From positions 1 through 8,199 of the forward strand of contig JAIRXZ010000029.1 in the NCBI GenBank assembly GCA_031267995.1: a stretch of DNA of 8,199 nucleotides, in the 5' to 3' direction. The notes under the pieces are model-generated. The model was not told the DNA's origin, did not search any database, and worked only from the letters and a program-made list of their open reading frames with translations. Made by a program: the position numbers and the translations under genes. Shown one piece after another: positions 6,671-8,199 of this stretch (positions are counted from its first letter, which is position 1; every line of letters begins with the position of its first letter). Source of the DNA: Odoribacteraceae bacterium (GTDB lineage: Bacteria > Bacteroidota > Bacteroidia > Bacteroidales > Marinifilaceae).

Positions 6671-7594
6671 ATGAAAACAATCAGTAACATCCGATTGCTT
6701 TTTGGCGCCCTCCTGCTGCTGACGGCTTGCCGGGAGGAGGAGATTCCCCTGTTCGAGGGCGAGGAAGCTGGCGTCTACTTCTCGTACAGCTCCCACGCTA
6801 CCGGGGCAAACTATTACCGGGAGTATTACTATGACAGCACCACCTTCTCGTTCGGGGAGGCGGTGATCGACTGGGAGAGGTACGCGGAAGAGACCGCGCG
6901 CTTCTACGCCGACGGCACGCCGATGACGCCGCTTGACCGCTCACTGGTGGACATCACGGAATATACCATCACACTCCCCATCGTCACCATGGGCACGACG
7001 AGGGACTATCCCCGCCCGGTAAAGGTGGTCATTGACGAGGCGCGCACCACGGCCACCCGCGGCTTCCACTTCGAGGCCGACGTGGAGTCCGTCGTCATCC
7101 CGGCGGGGCAGAGTTCCACCAACCTGGACGTTCGTATCCTGCGCACCCCCGACATGCTGGACGCGGCGGTGAATATCGCCTTCGCGCTGGAGGAAAACGA
7201 GCACTTCTCGCTCCTCTTCCTGACGCGCAAGGATACCGATCTCTACTCGGTGACCGGGGGAGAGGTCAAAGCCACCCGCTTCCTGATCGAGGCCAGCGAA
7301 CTGTACTACGAGCCTTTTTACTGGGAAATATTCTGCCGGTCAAGCTACTTCGGCCCGTGGAGCGTCCGCAAGTACCTCCTCGTCAACGAAACGGCGGGAT
7401 GGACGGACGCGGACTGGGTTCTGGCCGGGTCGAGGATTTCTAAAGTCCAATTGGGACGCTTCGGCTACATCGCCACCCTCGTGCAGAAGAAACTCCAGCA
7501 AATGGCCGACGCCGGCGATCCCATGCGGGAAGCCGACGGCAGCCTCATGCAACAAATCGGCACGTACGCCGTCGATTACTCCGCTTACGAATAA
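6671..7594 (+). CDS. DUF4843 domain-containing lipoprotein
   Basis: A 307-residue predicted lipoprotein. The signal peptide has hydrophobic residues about 9-19 ending in LLLTAC with Cys20, followed by an acidic stretch REEEIPLFEGEE. The acidic residues just after Cys suggest possible surface export, a known Bacteroidota tendency, though the exact signal is not certain. The early AGVYFSY motif, the middle strands (TEYTITLPIVTMGTT, DYPRPVKVVIDEARTTATRG) and the 'FEADVESVVIPAGQSS' calx-beta-like pattern fit the DUF4843 family, which is commonly encoded beside SusC/SusD pairs. C-terminal aromatic residues (YYEPFYWEIF, YFGPWSVRKYLL) are also typical. Its biochemical function is unknown; a ligand-binding or complex-stabilising accessory role is inference from position. 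The ATG sits right after an A-rich leader. The next gene starts 18 bp downstream. Recognition of the family is from memory of the motif pattern. Confidence 0.85.
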   Translation: MKTISNIRLLFGALLLLTACREEEIPLFEGEEAGVYFSYSSHATGANYYREYYYDSTTFSFGEAVIDWERYAEETARFYADGTPMTPLDRSLVDITEYTITLPIVTMGTTRDYPRPVKVVIDEARTTATRGFHFEADVESVVIPAGQSSTNLDVRILRTPDMLDAAVNIAFALEENEHFSLLFLTRKDTDLYSVTGGEVKATRFLIEASELYYEPFYWEIFCRSSYFGPWSVRKYLLVNETAGWTDADWVLAGSRISKVQLGRFGYIATLVQKKLQQMADAGDPMREADGSLMQQIGTYAVDYSAYE

Positions 7595-7612
7595 CTTCAA
7601 ACACGCTTCAAA

Positions 7613-8199
7613 ATGAAAAACAAGATACTGTATTGCCTGCTGATCCCCCTCCTCGCGGTCTGCCTCACGGCCTGTTTCAAGGACAAGGGAAACAACACTT
7701 ACATCGACGTGCCCGACTTGATCGTCGAGGGAATCCCTGAAACCATCGAGGTATTGGGCGGCGTCGAGCGAATCCTCGTGCGTCCCGTGATCAATACCCC
7801 GGAAGGGGTGGTCAAAGGCGACGACCCCAACTTCTCCTTCGTCTACAAAACGGGGTACAGCGACACCCTGGCGCGCGTGATGGAGCTGGACACGATGGCC
7901 AACTTCCGTTCGGGGACGTACACCTGCTGGTTCATAGCCACCGACAACCGCACGGGACAGGCCGCCTCCGCCGTCTTCACGCTCAAGGTGGCCACCACCG
8001 TCTACGAGGGCTACATGGTGCTCTGCAACGAGGGAACCGAAGAACGGGCGCGCCTGGACATGATCTCGCATATCGCTGCCGGCCGCGATGTTCTCGCCCG
8101 CGACGTGATGCCACTTCTCGGCATGCCCGCGGCGCACCACGCCACCCGCATCGGCTTTAACGTGACGAATTACGCCACCGAGGGGACGCTCATCTACCT
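7613..8199 (+). CDS. PKD-like family lipoprotein, 5' part (runs off the window)
   Basis: An open frame with no stop before the window edge: 195 complete codons from the ATG at 7613. The N-terminus has a type II signal peptide, MKNKILYCLLIPLLAVCLTAC, with lipidated Cys21. The mature part begins FKDKGNNTYIDVPDLIVEGI. Immunoglobulin/PKD-like strands follow, including SGTYTCWFIATDNRTGQAAS (100-119) and VFTLKVATTVYEGYMVLCNE (121-140), the pattern of the Bacteroidota 'PKD-like family' proteins. Full-length members are, from memory, roughly 450-550 residues, so more than half is probably missing. It lies 18 bp after the DUF4843 gene in a likely common operon. Role is unknown; binding or scaffolding of extracellular ligand is inference. 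The ATG follows an A-rich stretch (CTTCAAACACGCTTCAAA), which supports this start. Confidence 0.85.
   Translation, partial: MKNKILYCLLIPLLAVCLTACFKDKGNNTYIDVPDLIVEGIPETIEVLGGVERILVRPVINTPEGVVKGDDPNFSFVYKTGYSDTLARVMELDTMANFRSGTYTCWFIATDNRTGQAASAVFTLKVATTVYEGYMVLCNEGTEERARLDMISHIAAGRDVLARDVMPLLGMPAAHHATRIGFNVTNYATEGTLIY

Noticed and set aside
7340..8140. Minus-strand open frame (266 codons) over the end of the DUF4843 gene and the start of the PKD-like gene
   Set aside because: The plus strand has two lipoprotein signal peptides and correct family patterns here. The minus frame spans both genes and their intergenic gap, which marks it as a shadow.

Overview
The window looks like a piece of a high-GC Bacteroidota genome, probably order Bacteroidales. 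It has a FecR-type anti-sigma factor, a SusC/RagA-type TonB-linked porin and a SusD/RagB lipoprotein. The combination with a DUF4843-type lipoprotein and a PKD-like lipoprotein is one I associate with Odoribacteraceae (Butyricimonas/Odoribacter) and their relatives. Base composition is well above 60% G+C by eye, which is high for that order, so I do not name a genus. The short gene leaders are A-rich and carry no clear Shine-Dalgarno sequence, which is usual for Bacteroidota.

Layout: positions 1-467 hold no convincing gene. A 42-bp direct tandem repeat fills 1 to about 310, decays by about 336, and may begin before the window. A spacer with a C9-GG-A8 homopolymer run leads to the first gene. 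All five genes lie on the + strand: fecR-like anti-sigma factor (468-1616), STN-containing SusC-like transporter (1641 or 1617 to 5000), SusD-like lipoprotein (5007-6476), DUF4843-type lipoprotein (6671-7594) and a PKD-like lipoprotein that runs off the right edge (7613 onward). Gaps within the cluster are short (0-24, 6 and 18 bp), except for a 194-bp gap between susD and the DUF4843 gene. That gap holds two families of short repeats.

How the genes probably work together: SusC and SusD form an outer-membrane nutrient-uptake complex. The SusC-like protein has an N-terminal STN domain, so it should also act as a signal transducer, passing substrate occupancy through the periplasm to FecR, which in this family controls an ECF sigma factor. 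No sigma gene is in the window; the usual position would be upstream of the repeat array. The two downstream lipoproteins are likely surface or periplasm-facing accessory factors. No enzyme is visible, so the substrate cannot be inferred.

The least explained parts are the non-coding ones: the 42-bp minisatellite next to the regulator and the composite repeat block inside the operon. I found no mobile-element gene, CRISPR array, tRNA or rRNA.
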